From NCBI GenBank assembly GCA_026390815.1, contig JAPLFH010000032.1, forward strand, positions 1 through 56,903: a DNA stretch of 56,903 nucleotides, written 5' to 3'. This stretch comes from Ignavibacteriales bacterium (GTDB lineage: Bacteria > Bacteroidota > Ignavibacteria > Ignavibacteriales > SURF-24). Positions 34,041 to 42,475 of the stretch are shown piece after piece. How positions within the stretch are numbered: position 1 is the stretch's first letter; the number at the start of each line of letters is the position of its first letter. The translations under genes and the position numbers were made by a program. The notes under the pieces are model-generated. The model saw nothing but the letters and a program-made list of their open reading frames with translations. It did no database searches and was not told where the DNA came from.

Positions 34041-35354
34041 TTAATAAATTTTTCTTCCAACTGATTTTTCTAACCTGGACTTTGCTAACTGGTAATCCAC
34101 CAATGCCGTATTGTTGTTTGTTTCTGCTAGAAGAACCGACGCTTCAGCATCGATCAAATCAGTGCTGGTTGCCAACTGAGCATTGTATTTTTCTTTTATC
34201 GATCTGTAATTCTCTTTTGCTTGTTCAAGACTTGTTCTGCTAACAGAAATTTTTTCTGCTGCACGTTGATAAGTTAAATAATTCTGATATACTTCAATCT
34301 CCACCGCTTCATTTAATTGTGCAAGAGAAGTTTCTGTTTGAATCTTTGTTTGTTCTGCCTGTGCAGTTTGGGATGAAGTGAATCCCCAATTCCACAAATC
34401 CCAGTTAAGTGCCACACCAACATCCCAGGTATCTTTGAATTTATCCTGTGTTGGTAAAATGCGTTGATTTGGTCGGTTGTAATAAAAATTTCCGGAGAGA
34501 TAAATCGATGGAAACCAACCAGAATTAGCCGCAGTAATTCCATTTTCGCTTGCTTCCAGGCGATACTGCATTGCTTTCAATTCATTTCTGTTTTCTTTAG
34601 CTTCCTGAAAAAGATCATCCAATTTATAATTTGCCTGCTCAGAATTAATATCTTTTATATCAATTTCCGTTGGCGTTTCAAGAGGAATACCAAGCGCCTG
34701 GTTAAATACCATTCGCGCAATATCTAAATTATTCTGTCCATCAATCTGCATTAATTTTGTATTGGAATATTGGACTTCGAGCTTTAACATATCATTCTTT
34801 GTAACCAACTCATTCTCTAAAAAGTTTTTCGTATCCTGCAAATGTTTTTCTGTTTGAACAAGGTTTTCATTGATATAATCTATTTGCTGCTGAGCTTTAT
34901 AATAATTCCAGAATGCAGTTTGAATCTTGAAAGCTGCTTCATTTATATCTTTTATCAATTCCAGTTCAGTTGCCTGATTATTTAGTTTGGCAGCACTGCG
35001 AATGGATGTTAATCTAAATCCTGTGAACAGAGGCTGCTGAAGCGATAACTTCATTGTGTAATTATTTAATATTACGTCAGACAATCTTATTGGAGTTGGG
35101 GAGAATGGTACTTTAACTTCAAAGGGAGGAATATCACTTAACCGTGAATATCCAGCCTGGAATTTTAACTGCGGCAAAAGCTGCGATGTTGTTTCAGTTA
35201 TTTTAGCATCGGTACTAACAACTTTGGAGCGGGAAATTTTCAAATCCTTGCTGTTCTTTAAACCCAGTTCAATACTTTCCTTTAAGGTAAATTTTTGTGC
35301 CTGGGCAAATAATCCAATCGCTAAAAACATATTTAAAATGATCAACTTTTTCAT
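34041..35354 (-). CDS. TolC-family outer-membrane efflux protein
   Basis: A 437-residue protein with a signal peptide (1-19, ending LFAQAQ) and two repeated long coiled-coil/beta-barrel halves. An internal resemblance is visible between NYTMKLSLQQPLFTGFRL and WDVGVALNWDLWNWGF. It forms the outer-membrane channel of the exporter encoded around it. The position between the two ATPase genes is unusual. Confidence 0.9.
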   Translation of the reverse strand: MKKLIILNMFLAIGLFAQAQKFTLKESIELGLKNSKDLKISRSKVVSTDAKITETTSQLLPQLKFQAGYSRLSDIPPFEVKVPFSPTPIRLSDVILNNYTMKLSLQQPLFTGFRLTSIRSAAKLNNQATELELIKDINEAAFKIQTAFWNYYKAQQQIDYINENLVQTEKHLQDTKNFLENELVTKNDMLKLEVQYSNTKLMQIDGQNNLDIARMVFNQALGIPLETPTEIDIKDINSEQANYKLDDLFQEAKENRNELKAMQYRLEASENGITAANSGWFPSIYLSGNFYYNRPNQRILPTQDKFKDTWDVGVALNWDLWNWGFTSSQTAQAEQTKIQTETSLAQLNEAVEIEVYQNYLTYQRAAEKISVSRTSLEQAKENYRSIKEKYNAQLATSTDLIDAEASVLLAETNNNTALVDYQLAKSRLEKSVGRKIY

Positions 35355-35433
35355 TTTCCATTTTCCTCAAATTTCATTTTCTTTGTTCAAGTGAATCAAT
35401 AATAATATTTTAATCCTGCAATAATTCTTTAAT

Positions 35434-36348
35434 CTAATTTGCTTCTTTAATCAGGTGCATAAAAACATTTTCCAGCGAAGGTGTAATAGATCTAACATCC
35501 ATTACTGAAATATTATTTTCCGTCAGAAGTTTTTCCAAAGCGCTGCAATCGTTTTTACAGTTATCTACAACAACATTTAACCGGTCCCCAAACATCTGTA
35601 CTTCAAAATCCGTCTTTTCTTTGATGATGGCATATGCCGCTCTAATAGGATTACATACAATTTCAACCACATCTTTATCAAGAGCCGATTTTACTTTTTG
35701 TGGAGTATCGAAGCTGATAATTTCCCCTTTGTTCATAAGTGCAACGCGGTTGCAACGTTCGGCTTCATCAAGATAAGGTGTAGACATAAAAATTGTAATT
35801 CCTTCTTTTAACAAACTTGCAAGAATTTTCCAGAAGTCGCGGCGCGAGACCGGATCCACACCAGTAGTTGGTTCATCAAGAAAAATAATGCTCGGTTTAT
35901 GAATAAGCGTGCAGGCTAATGCAAGTTTCTGTTTCATTCCGCCCGATAGTTTTCCGGCAAGCCGTGTGCGGAATGGAGTTAACCTTGTAAACTCAAGCAG
36001 TTCGTTCCTTCTTTCTTTGTAATTTTTTACACCGTGAATGTCTGCAAAAAATTCTATGTTCTCATCAACCGTCAAATCTCCATAAAGACTAAACTTTTGT
36101 GAAAGGTAACCAATTTGATTTTTAATTTTACTTTTATTTTTTTTCAAATCCATACCAAGAATTTCTATGTTCCCTTCATCCTGTGTTAGCAAGCTGCACA
36201 ATATTCTGATCGTAGTTGTTTTTCCAGCGCCATCTGGTCCAACTAAGCCAAACATCTCTCCACTTTCTACATCCAAGGATATTCCGTTTATTGCCTTAAC
36301 TTCCCCAAAACTTTTTTTAAGGTTTTCTATTTTAATTGCTGAATTCAT
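35434..36348 (-). CDS. ABC transporter ATPase (first half of a YbhF-like pair)
   Basis: A 304-residue ATPase with Walker A GLVGPDGAGKTTTIRIL, signature LSGGMKQKLALA, Walker B IIFLDEPTTGVDP and the H-loop region STPYLDEAERCN, where Pro-Tyr replaces the usual His-Tyr. The PDGAGKT form of Walker A is the one seen in the N-terminal ATPase of E. coli YbhF. In this genome the two halves are separate genes. A 426-base spacer separates it from hlyD. Confidence 0.9.
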   Translation of the reverse strand: MNSAIKIENLKKSFGEVKAINGISLDVESGEMFGLVGPDGAGKTTTIRILCSLLTQDEGNIEILGMDLKKNKSKIKNQIGYLSQKFSLYGDLTVDENIEFFADIHGVKNYKERRNELLEFTRLTPFRTRLAGKLSGGMKQKLALACTLIHKPSIIFLDEPTTGVDPVSRRDFWKILASLLKEGITIFMSTPYLDEAERCNRVALMNKGEIISFDTPQKVKSALDKDVVEIVCNPIRAAYAIIKEKTDFEVQMFGDRLNVVVDNCKNDCSALEKLLTENNISVMDVRSITPSLENVFMHLIKEAN

Positions 36349-36774
36349 TTTATCCTTATTGCAAAATTGCAGGATTGCAAAATTTCAAAATTATTTTACT
36401 CTTCACTTTTTGATTCTTTCGCGTAAATATTTTATAAAATTTGAAAATTGTGCTGCAATTAATGTTAAAATTAAAATGACCATTAAACTTCCAACTTTTA
36501 TTACAATTCTTTTAAAACTGTTATGCCAACACTTGGTTTATTTTTAATATTCTTAGTCTTTTCGAAGAGATAAGCGTAACACGGTCAATTTCAATTCTTC
36601 TTTTACTTTCACGAAAAGTTTGAGATTATAAATTGGTTTAATAAAAATCAATGAACCTTTCAAATTTTCAATCTTCATTCCTGCTTCCTTTTATATTCTT
36701 TACAGAATTGCTGCATACCATTTAAATTTTCCAATCTTGCAATCTTGCAATCTTGTAATTTTGTAATCTTGTAA
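36349..36774. other. 426-base spacer inside the efflux locus
   Basis: It contains GCAAAATTGCAGGATTGCAA-type units (36358-36392) and 9-base AATCTTGCA / AATCTTGTA units (36732-36775). One 41-codon minus-strand frame (36553-36678) begins MKIENLKGSLIFIKPIYN and has AAGGAAGCAGGA before its ATG. No family was recognised, and whether it is translated is unclear. Confidence 0.4.
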
Positions 36775-37740
36775 TTAAAGTTTTATAATCGCATCTGCCG
36801 GCATACCAGGTTTCAAATCAAAGCTGGGATTTTTTATTTTAATCTTAACTGCAAAAACAAGTTTTGTTCTTTCATCTTTAGTTTGGATATTTTTTGGTGT
36901 AAACTCAGCTTCCGGAGAGATGAAAATTACTTCTCCTTCAAATATTTTATCCTTGAATGCATCAACAGAAACATCAGCATTTTGACCAAGTTTAACCAAG
37001 CCCAGTTCTTCCTCGGAAACATAAATCACCAGGTCGACTGTGCTTAAATCTGATATCTTGAATAAAGAAGATAGCGGATTAACCATTTCACCGATCTCAA
37101 CAAATTTCTTTACAATAAATCCACCCATTGGCGCTACCACACTGCAATCTTTAATATTCTTTTTAAATAAGTCAACACTGGATTCCGATTTTTTAAAATT
37201 TGCCTCTGCCTGCTGCAGTTCTTCGGGTCTTGCCAGATTCTTGATCTTCCTTAAATTCTCTTTTGCAGAATTAAATTGGGCTTTAGTGATTTCAAATTTT
37301 GCAATAGCATCTTCATATTGTTTCTTTGTTATAGATTTTGATTCATACAAACTTTGCATTCTAACTTTATCTTTCTCAGCTAAGCCAAAGTTAATTTCAG
37401 CTTGATTCAACACTTCTTCAACTTGTTTTATGTCCTCAGTTCTGGCACCATTTTTCAACATAGCATATTGTGCTGAAGATAAATCTCTTCCTGCTATTGC
37501 TTGCTTTAATTGTATATCAAGTAATTCGTGATCAATCACCAAAAGTGTATCTCCTTTTTTAACCATGGTTCCTTCATCAACATTTAGGGAACTCACTTGT
37601 CCGGAGGATTTTGAACTTACAATAATATTTGTTGCTTCAATTGTACCTGATGCTTCGATAGTTTTTAGGTTATTTCCTTTTCCACAACCCAAAATAAACA
37701 TCGAAATAATAAATGCTGATAATATAAATATCTTATTCAT
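36775..37740 (-). CDS. HlyD-family membrane fusion protein (YbhG-like lipoprotein)
   Basis: A 321-residue periplasmic adaptor with a lipobox-like N-terminus (FILGCGKG). It has the biotinyl-lipoyl half motif SSGQVSSLNVDEGTMVKKGD, a coiled-coil hairpin (about 85-185) and the matching second half SVVAPMGGFIVKKFVEIGEM. The C-terminal barrel ends LKPGMPADAIIKL. Its ATG lies inside the end of tetR (8-base overlap), so the two are co-translated. It bridges the permeases and TolC. Confidence 0.9.
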   Translation of the reverse strand: MNKIFILSAFIISMFILGCGKGNNLKTIEASGTIEATNIIVSSKSSGQVSSLNVDEGTMVKKGDTLLVIDHELLDIQLKQAIAGRDLSSAQYAMLKNGARTEDIKQVEEVLNQAEINFGLAEKDKVRMQSLYESKSITKKQYEDAIAKFEITKAQFNSAKENLRKIKNLARPEELQQAEANFKKSESSVDLFKKNIKDCSVVAPMGGFIVKKFVEIGEMVNPLSSLFKISDLSTVDLVIYVSEEELGLVKLGQNADVSVDAFKDKIFEGEVIFISPEAEFTPKNIQTKDERTKLVFAVKIKIKNPSFDLKPGMPADAIIKL

Positions 37741-38350
37741 TGTCTAATCCTTTGATTGATTGATTAAATAATTTCTTGCCTTTATCTGTTAGAATACCGT
37801 TAAGAATAATTCTGAAAGTAAACTCCATTGCTTCCTTAAATGTAAATTTATTGTTCATTACAAATGTAGGATTGATTACTGCTCGTATTGATGAAATATA
37901 AATTGTCATTATAATTTCAATTGGGAAATCAATAATAAATCCTTCCTTCTTTCCTTGGTTAACAATAAGTGTAAAGAATTGATTAATCTGTTTTGTTCTG
38001 AATTCATCTATACCAGCCCATATTTTAGGTAAATGTTTTTGCAGATCAACCATCATTCTTTCATCTACTTTTGCGAATACTTCTCCCACGGTTCTTAAGA
38101 GTCCGATAATTTTAACAACTGCATTCTCATCGGATTTAATTATTTCTTTCACTCTATCTCGCATATTTTCTCTTAATTGAAGAGAAACTTCTTCCACAAG
38201 TTTTTCTTTGGAAGGAAAGTATTTATAGATTGTTTTTTTGCTCATTCTTAACTCTGAAGCAATTTCATCCATGGAGACTTTATAAAATCCTCCAGTTAGA
38301 AATTTCTGGTGAGCGTAGTTTAGTATTTTGTTTTTATCTTCATCCATCAT
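37733..38350 (-). CDS. TetR-family transcriptional regulator (CecR-like position)
   Basis: A 205-residue regulator. The N-terminal helix-turn-helix is YKVSMDEIASELRMSKKTIY (residues about 22-41, followed by KYFPSKEKLVEEV). The C-terminal ligand domain is helical. It is the first gene of the efflux locus and overlaps hlyD by 8 bases, so it most likely represses its own operon. A set of GGAAACT/AGTTTCC repeats directly upstream (38358-38425) is the probable operator. Confidence 0.9.
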   Translation of the reverse strand: MMDEDKNKILNYAHQKFLTGGFYKVSMDEIASELRMSKKTIYKYFPSKEKLVEEVSLQLRENMRDRVKEIIKSDENAVVKIIGLLRTVGEVFAKVDERMMVDLQKHLPKIWAGIDEFRTKQINQFFTLIVNQGKKEGFIIDFPIEIIMTIYISSIRAVINPTFVMNNKFTFKEAMEFTFRIILNGILTDKGKKLFNQSIKGLDNE

Positions 38351-38357
38351 TACCTCT

Positions 38358-38425
38358 GGAAACTATTTTAGTTTTTCTGGTTTCTAAAATAACAAACGGA
38401 AACTATTTTGTCAAGAGCAGTTTCC
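38358..38425. promoter_or_regulatory. candidate TetR operator cluster
   Basis: GGAAACTATTTT occurs twice, at 38358-38369 and 38398-38409. The second copy forms a perfect 7-bp inverted repeat with AGTTTCC at 38419-38425 (14-base gap). TATTTTAG / CTAAAATA form another inverted pair between them. The cluster begins 8 bases upstream of the tetR start codon. Confidence 0.55.
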
Positions 38426-38463
38426 ATCTTTTTACAAAAAAACTTCGGAAGTAACAAAAAGTG

Positions 38464-39066
38464 TTATTCGGTAGTTTTAATTCCAACAAAACGAATTACA
38501 GCCGCTTTTCCCAAATGGTGTTTCCCTTCGTTAATGTTCAGAGATTCTTTGCTAAGCTTCTTAAAATCAAGATCGATAAAATCTACGACGATATCCTCAA
38601 GCGAATAAAGCAAAGCGACGTCCTTCGGTCCTCCGGAGCTGTATTTGATTTGCTCCTTTTCAAATACTTCCAGAATTAACGCCCCATCTTTCTTTAATGC
38701 CTTAAAAATTTTTTTGTGTACTGCTTTGCGTAGTTCTTCCTCTAGATGCAGGTAAATTATTCCCACAGCGTCATAATAATTTTCAACTGGTACAAAATCG
38801 ATTAAGTTCTGTACATTATAATTTAAGACAACATCATTTTCCTTTGCAAGAATAAGTGCTTTCCGTTTTGCTGATTCGCTAAAATCAACTGCATCCACCT
38901 GCCAGCCAAGTTTAGCTGCATAAACAGCATTTCTTCCTTCACCTTCACCAATCAACAGCAGATTACCAGGATTTAGCTTTTCAATCTCCTGCTTAAAAAA
39001 TTCGTTGGGCTCTTTGCCGTAAACAAATTCTTCGGTTGAATATCTTTCATTCCAAAATTTTTCCAT
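38464..39066 (-). CDS. class I SAM-dependent methyltransferase
   Basis: A 200-residue methyltransferase of the TehB-like small type. An N-terminal WNERYSTEEFVYGKEPNEF is followed by motif I LLIGEGEGRNAVYAAKLG (about 36-53), where EGEGRNA is common in this group. The motif II acidic residue lies in VDAVDFSE, and YDAVGIIYLHLE follows. The target is unknown. It lies upstream of tetR on the same strand, 113 bases away, and has its own start. Confidence 0.85.
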   Translation of the reverse strand: MEKFWNERYSTEEFVYGKEPNEFFKQEIEKLNPGNLLLIGEGEGRNAVYAAKLGWQVDAVDFSESAKRKALILAKENDVVLNYNVQNLIDFVPVENYYDAVGIIYLHLEEELRKAVHKKIFKALKKDGALILEVFEKEQIKYSSGGPKDVALLYSLEDIVVDFIDLDFKKLSKESLNINEGKHHLGKAAVIRFVGIKTTE

Positions 39067-39225
39067 TTCCAGAAATTCCTAAATTAATTATTGCTTTACC
39101 CGTTAACAAAATAACACAATTTGGCGTTCAACATTGCATATACACTTTAAGATATATTAAAACATTACCATAGCAATTCTATTTTTTTCTGAATATTTTT
39201 AGGTCGTAAAAGTAACGGAATAAAG

Positions 39226-39591
39226 TTGGTTAACATTCAGAAAATAATTGTAGTAGGCGACCGCGTTTTAATTAAACCGGAAGAAAATTTAGATAAAACG
39301 AATAGCGGTTTATACTTACCTCCAAATGTACAGGAAAAAGAAAAAGTTCAGTCTGGTTATATTTTGAAGGTTGGTCCCGGTTATCCGGTGGCAGCAAATA
39401 TGGATGAGGATGAACCCTGGAAGGAAAAGAAAAACTCCGCCAAATATATTCCACTCCAAGCAAAGGATGGCGATCTTGCTGTATTTCTTCGCAAGGAAGC
39501 TATTGAAATAGAAGTTGAAAAAGAAAGACTCCTTATCGTTCCGCAATCTGCCGTCCTTTTATTGTTCAGAGAGGATATGCTTAATTATTAA
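39226..39591 (+). CDS. GroES-like co-chaperonin, divergent orphan
   Basis: A 121-residue protein with a GroES-like N-terminus (VVGDRVLIKPEENLDKTNSG, then LYLPP) and a C-terminal strand pair (EIEVEKERLLIVPQSAVL). The middle (GYPVAANMDEDEPWKEKKNS) replaces the normal mobile-loop/roof part and makes it about 25 residues longer than standard GroES. The start is TTG at 39226 with CGGAA upstream. No groEL follows; an M2-type peptidase does. It may be a specialised cap or an unrelated use of the fold. Confidence 0.75.
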   Translation: MVNIQKIIVVGDRVLIKPEENLDKTNSGLYLPPNVQEKEKVQSGYILKVGPGYPVAANMDEDEPWKEKKNSAKYIPLQAKDGDLAVFLRKEAIEIEVEKERLLIVPQSAVLLLFREDMLNY

Positions 39592-39668
39592 AAAGACTAC
39601 CATGAAACGACTGATTCTTTCTTTTTCATTCAAATGACTTCAAAGCTAATTAAAAATAAAGGTGTTTT

Positions 39669-41360
39669 ATGAAATCCAAAATAATTTACTTCGGATCTTT
39701 CCTTGTTTTATTAACTCTAATTTTAGGATGCGGTAAATCGGAGAGCGAAAAAATGAAAGAAGAACTAACCAAGTTCATAAAGGATTACGAAATAAAAGTA
39801 ATTCCTTTAACCAACGAATCAGCATTAGCATATTTCAACGCTTCTATTTCCGGTAGGAAGGAGGACTACGATAAGTCTGCGGAGATAGAAATTAAAAGAA
39901 GTAAGATCTATTCAAACAAGGTAGATTTTGCGAAGTTGAAAAAAATTAAAGAATCTAACAAGATAGAAGACGAACTCCTTAAGCGGCAGCTTGATATAAT
40001 GTATTATGCTTATCTCCGGAATCAGATTGATGACGCCAAACTTGAGAAGATGATTAAAGCGCAAAGTGAAATTGAAAACAAATTTTCTACTTTCAGAACA
40101 GAAGTTAACGGCAAGAAATTAACTGATAATCAAATTGAAGAGATATTAAAAAATTCAAAGGATTCTAAAGAACTTCAGGCAGCATGGCTCGGAAGTAAAC
40201 TTATTGGTAGAGTTGTTGCATCTGATGTTGTTAACTTAGTAAAACTTAGAAATGGTGCAGCAAAAGAACTTGGTTTTAATAACTACCACGAAATGAGTTT
40301 GAAGCTTAGCGAGCAAGACCCACAGGAGATAGAGAAAATATTTGATGAATTAGATAACCTTACAAGAGATACATTTGTAAAAATTAAAAGTGAAATGGAT
40401 GATGTTCTGGCGAAAAAATATAACATTGCAAAAGAAAAGCTGATGCCCTGGCATTATCAAAATAGATTTTTCCAGGAAGCACCAAAAATTTACAGCGTTA
40501 ATTTAGATTCCTACTACAAGGATAAAGACATTGTAAACACCACCAAAACATATTATGATGGCATTGGTTTGCCAATAGACGAGATGATTTCCAAAAGCGA
40601 CCTTTATGAAAAAGAAGGCAAGTACCAGCATGCTTATTGCACAACCATCGAGCGTAATACTGATGTTAGAGTTGTAATGAACGTTAAGCCAAATTATAAT
40701 TGGATGGGCACATCACTTCACGAATTTGGTCATGCGGTGTATGATAAAAATATCGATCAAAAACTTCCCTGGACTTTACGCGAACCTGCCCACACTTTTA
40801 CAACAGAAGCAATTGCAATGTTGTTCGGAAGATTTGCTTCCAATCCAGTATGGATGAAAGACAATCTTGGTATTTCTGATGCTGAAAAAACAAAAATCGC
40901 AGAAGACGCAAATAAATCGCTGCGGCTTGAACAATTAGTATTCAGCAGATGGACACAGGTTGTTTACCGTTTTGAAAAAAGTATGTATGAAAATCCGGAT
41001 CAGGATTTAAATAAACTTTGGTGGGACCTGGTGGAAAAATATCAAATGTTGAAACGACCTGAAGGAAGGAACGAACCGGATTGGGCATCTAAGATTCATA
41101 TTGCAAGTTACCCAGCTTACTACCATAATTATCAGCTTGGTGAGTTGTTTGCTTCACAGCTTAGTTATTATATTGCCGATAAAATTCTTAAATCTTCCGA
41201 TCCTAAAAACGAAAGTTTCTACAATAAAAAGGAAGTTGGTAAATATTTAATAGACAATATCTTTTCCGTTGGAGAAAAATATTCCTGGAATACTATGATT
41301 GAAAAAGCCACTGGAGAAAAATTAACCGCGAAGTATTACGCTAAACAATTTGTAGAATAA
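39669..41360 (+). CDS. M2-type (ACE-like) metallopeptidase, lipoprotein
   Basis: A 563-residue zinc peptidase. It has a lipoprotein signal (LTLILGCGKS) and then a helical domain. The zinc site is HEFGH (His351, Glu352, His355), with the third ligand Glu380 in FTTEAIAMLFGRF, as in M2 dipeptidyl carboxypeptidases. Other M2-like features are MNVKPNYNWMGTSLHEFGHA and WASKIHIASYPAYYHNYQLG. It probably releases C-terminal dipeptides from peptides in the periplasm. A strong terminator follows. Confidence 0.88.
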   Translation: MKSKIIYFGSFLVLLTLILGCGKSESEKMKEELTKFIKDYEIKVIPLTNESALAYFNASISGRKEDYDKSAEIEIKRSKIYSNKVDFAKLKKIKESNKIEDELLKRQLDIMYYAYLRNQIDDAKLEKMIKAQSEIENKFSTFRTEVNGKKLTDNQIEEILKNSKDSKELQAAWLGSKLIGRVVASDVVNLVKLRNGAAKELGFNNYHEMSLKLSEQDPQEIEKIFDELDNLTRDTFVKIKSEMDDVLAKKYNIAKEKLMPWHYQNRFFQEAPKIYSVNLDSYYKDKDIVNTTKTYYDGIGLPIDEMISKSDLYEKEGKYQHAYCTTIERNTDVRVVMNVKPNYNWMGTSLHEFGHAVYDKNIDQKLPWTLREPAHTFTTEAIAMLFGRFASNPVWMKDNLGISDAEKTKIAEDANKSLRLEQLVFSRWTQVVYRFEKSMYENPDQDLNKLWWDLVEKYQMLKRPEGRNEPDWASKIHIASYPAYYHNYQLGELFASQLSYYIADKILKSSDPKNESFYNKKEVGKYLIDNIFSVGEKYSWNTMIEKATGEKLTAKYYAKQFVE

Positions 41361-41374
41361 TCATATAAACTTTA

Positions 41375-41402
41375 GGAGACGGTATATCCGTCTCCATTTT
41401 TT
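41375..41402 (+). terminator. rho-independent terminator after the M2-type peptidase
   Basis: GGAGACGG / CCGTCTCC form a perfect 8-bp stem with loop TATAT, followed by ATTTTTT. Confidence 0.85.
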
Positions 41403-41428
41403 AGAATTATCCCAAACAAGATATTTCC

Positions 41429-42472
41429 TTGATACAACAATTTTTAGAGAGGTACAAAATAATACGCACTTTTACTTCCATTCGTTATCTGTTTATAATT
41501 GCAATTTTCTTCTCAACTAATTTACAAGGTGCGGAAAAAATATTCCCCAAAACCCAGGATAGCAGTATCACTACAAAAGAAAGTTTTGCAAAGCCATTAA
41601 ACGATTCCAATTTTGTCTCCCAACAAAACGATTCACTAAAAGTATCTTCTGAAAGTATTTCAAAAGATTCATTAGAATTGCCCCCGGTAATTCTTCCTAA
41701 GTGGTATGAAATGATAACTAATGTACCAGATGATTGGTGGCGTTTTACAAAGGACCAATTTAATGAACCCAATTACCCGCTTTATATTTTGCTGGCTGGG
41801 GCAACTACCGCACTTATTATTAATGATGATTATACATTTAAAATCTCAGATAAATTTTATAAACAGAGTCAGTTTACAAGAAACTTTAGCGATTGGTTTA
41901 AAGAAATTGGTGACGGCAGAACTCAATTTGGGTTAGCAGCCGGGTTTGCAGCATTTGGATTTATTTCAGATGATCACCGCGCATTAAAAACAGCAAGTCA
42001 AATTGTAGAAGCAGTTCTTGCGGCAGGTTCTGTTGTTCAGTTAATAAAACATGTTACCGGAAGAGAAAGCCCTTTTGTTGCATCAAGCTCTACAGGCAAG
42101 TGGCGATTCTTTCCAAACCAGATAGAATATCATAAACATGTTCCGGTTTATGATGCATTCCCTTCGGGACATATTGCGACTTCTGTTGCGACGTTTGTTG
42201 TTATTATAGAAAATTATCCGGAATATAAAAGCTGGACGATTCACGCCAGCTATGCCTTATCCGCTCTGATATGTTTTGGCATGGTTAACAGTGGAATTCA
42301 CTGGTACAGCGATTATCCTTTGGGTATTGCAATTGGTTATGCTTTTGGAAAGTTGATTGCCAATCCACAAAGTATTAATTTAACTGAAGATGAAAACAGC
42401 AAAAAGAAACTTAGCATCTTGCCATATGTTAACAGGACCAGTCTCGGCTTGTCTTTCAATTTAAGCTTTTAA
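41429..42472 (+). CDS. PAP2-family phosphatase (membrane)
   Basis: A 347-residue protein. After a hydrophobic N-terminus (about 18-36) and a serine-rich linker come several membrane helices holding the PAP2 signatures: KHVTGRESPF, FPSGHIATSVAT, and GIHWYSDYPLG. All catalytic residues (Lys/Arg, His, His, Asp) appear present. It probably dephosphorylates an undecaprenyl- or phosphatidyl-pyrophosphate-type lipid. The start appears to be TTG at 41429; no nearby ATG exists. A homologue follows 3 bases after the stop. Confidence 0.85.
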   Translation: MIQQFLERYKIIRTFTSIRYLFIIAIFFSTNLQGAEKIFPKTQDSSITTKESFAKPLNDSNFVSQQNDSLKVSSESISKDSLELPPVILPKWYEMITNVPDDWWRFTKDQFNEPNYPLYILLAGATTALIINDDYTFKISDKFYKQSQFTRNFSDWFKEIGDGRTQFGLAAGFAAFGFISDDHRALKTASQIVEAVLAAGSVVQLIKHVTGRESPFVASSSTGKWRFFPNQIEYHKHVPVYDAFPSGHIATSVATFVVIIENYPEYKSWTIHASYALSALICFGMVNSGIHWYSDYPLGIAIGYAFGKLIANPQSINLTEDENSKKKLSILPYVNRTSLGLSFNLSF

Positions 42473-42475
42473 AGA

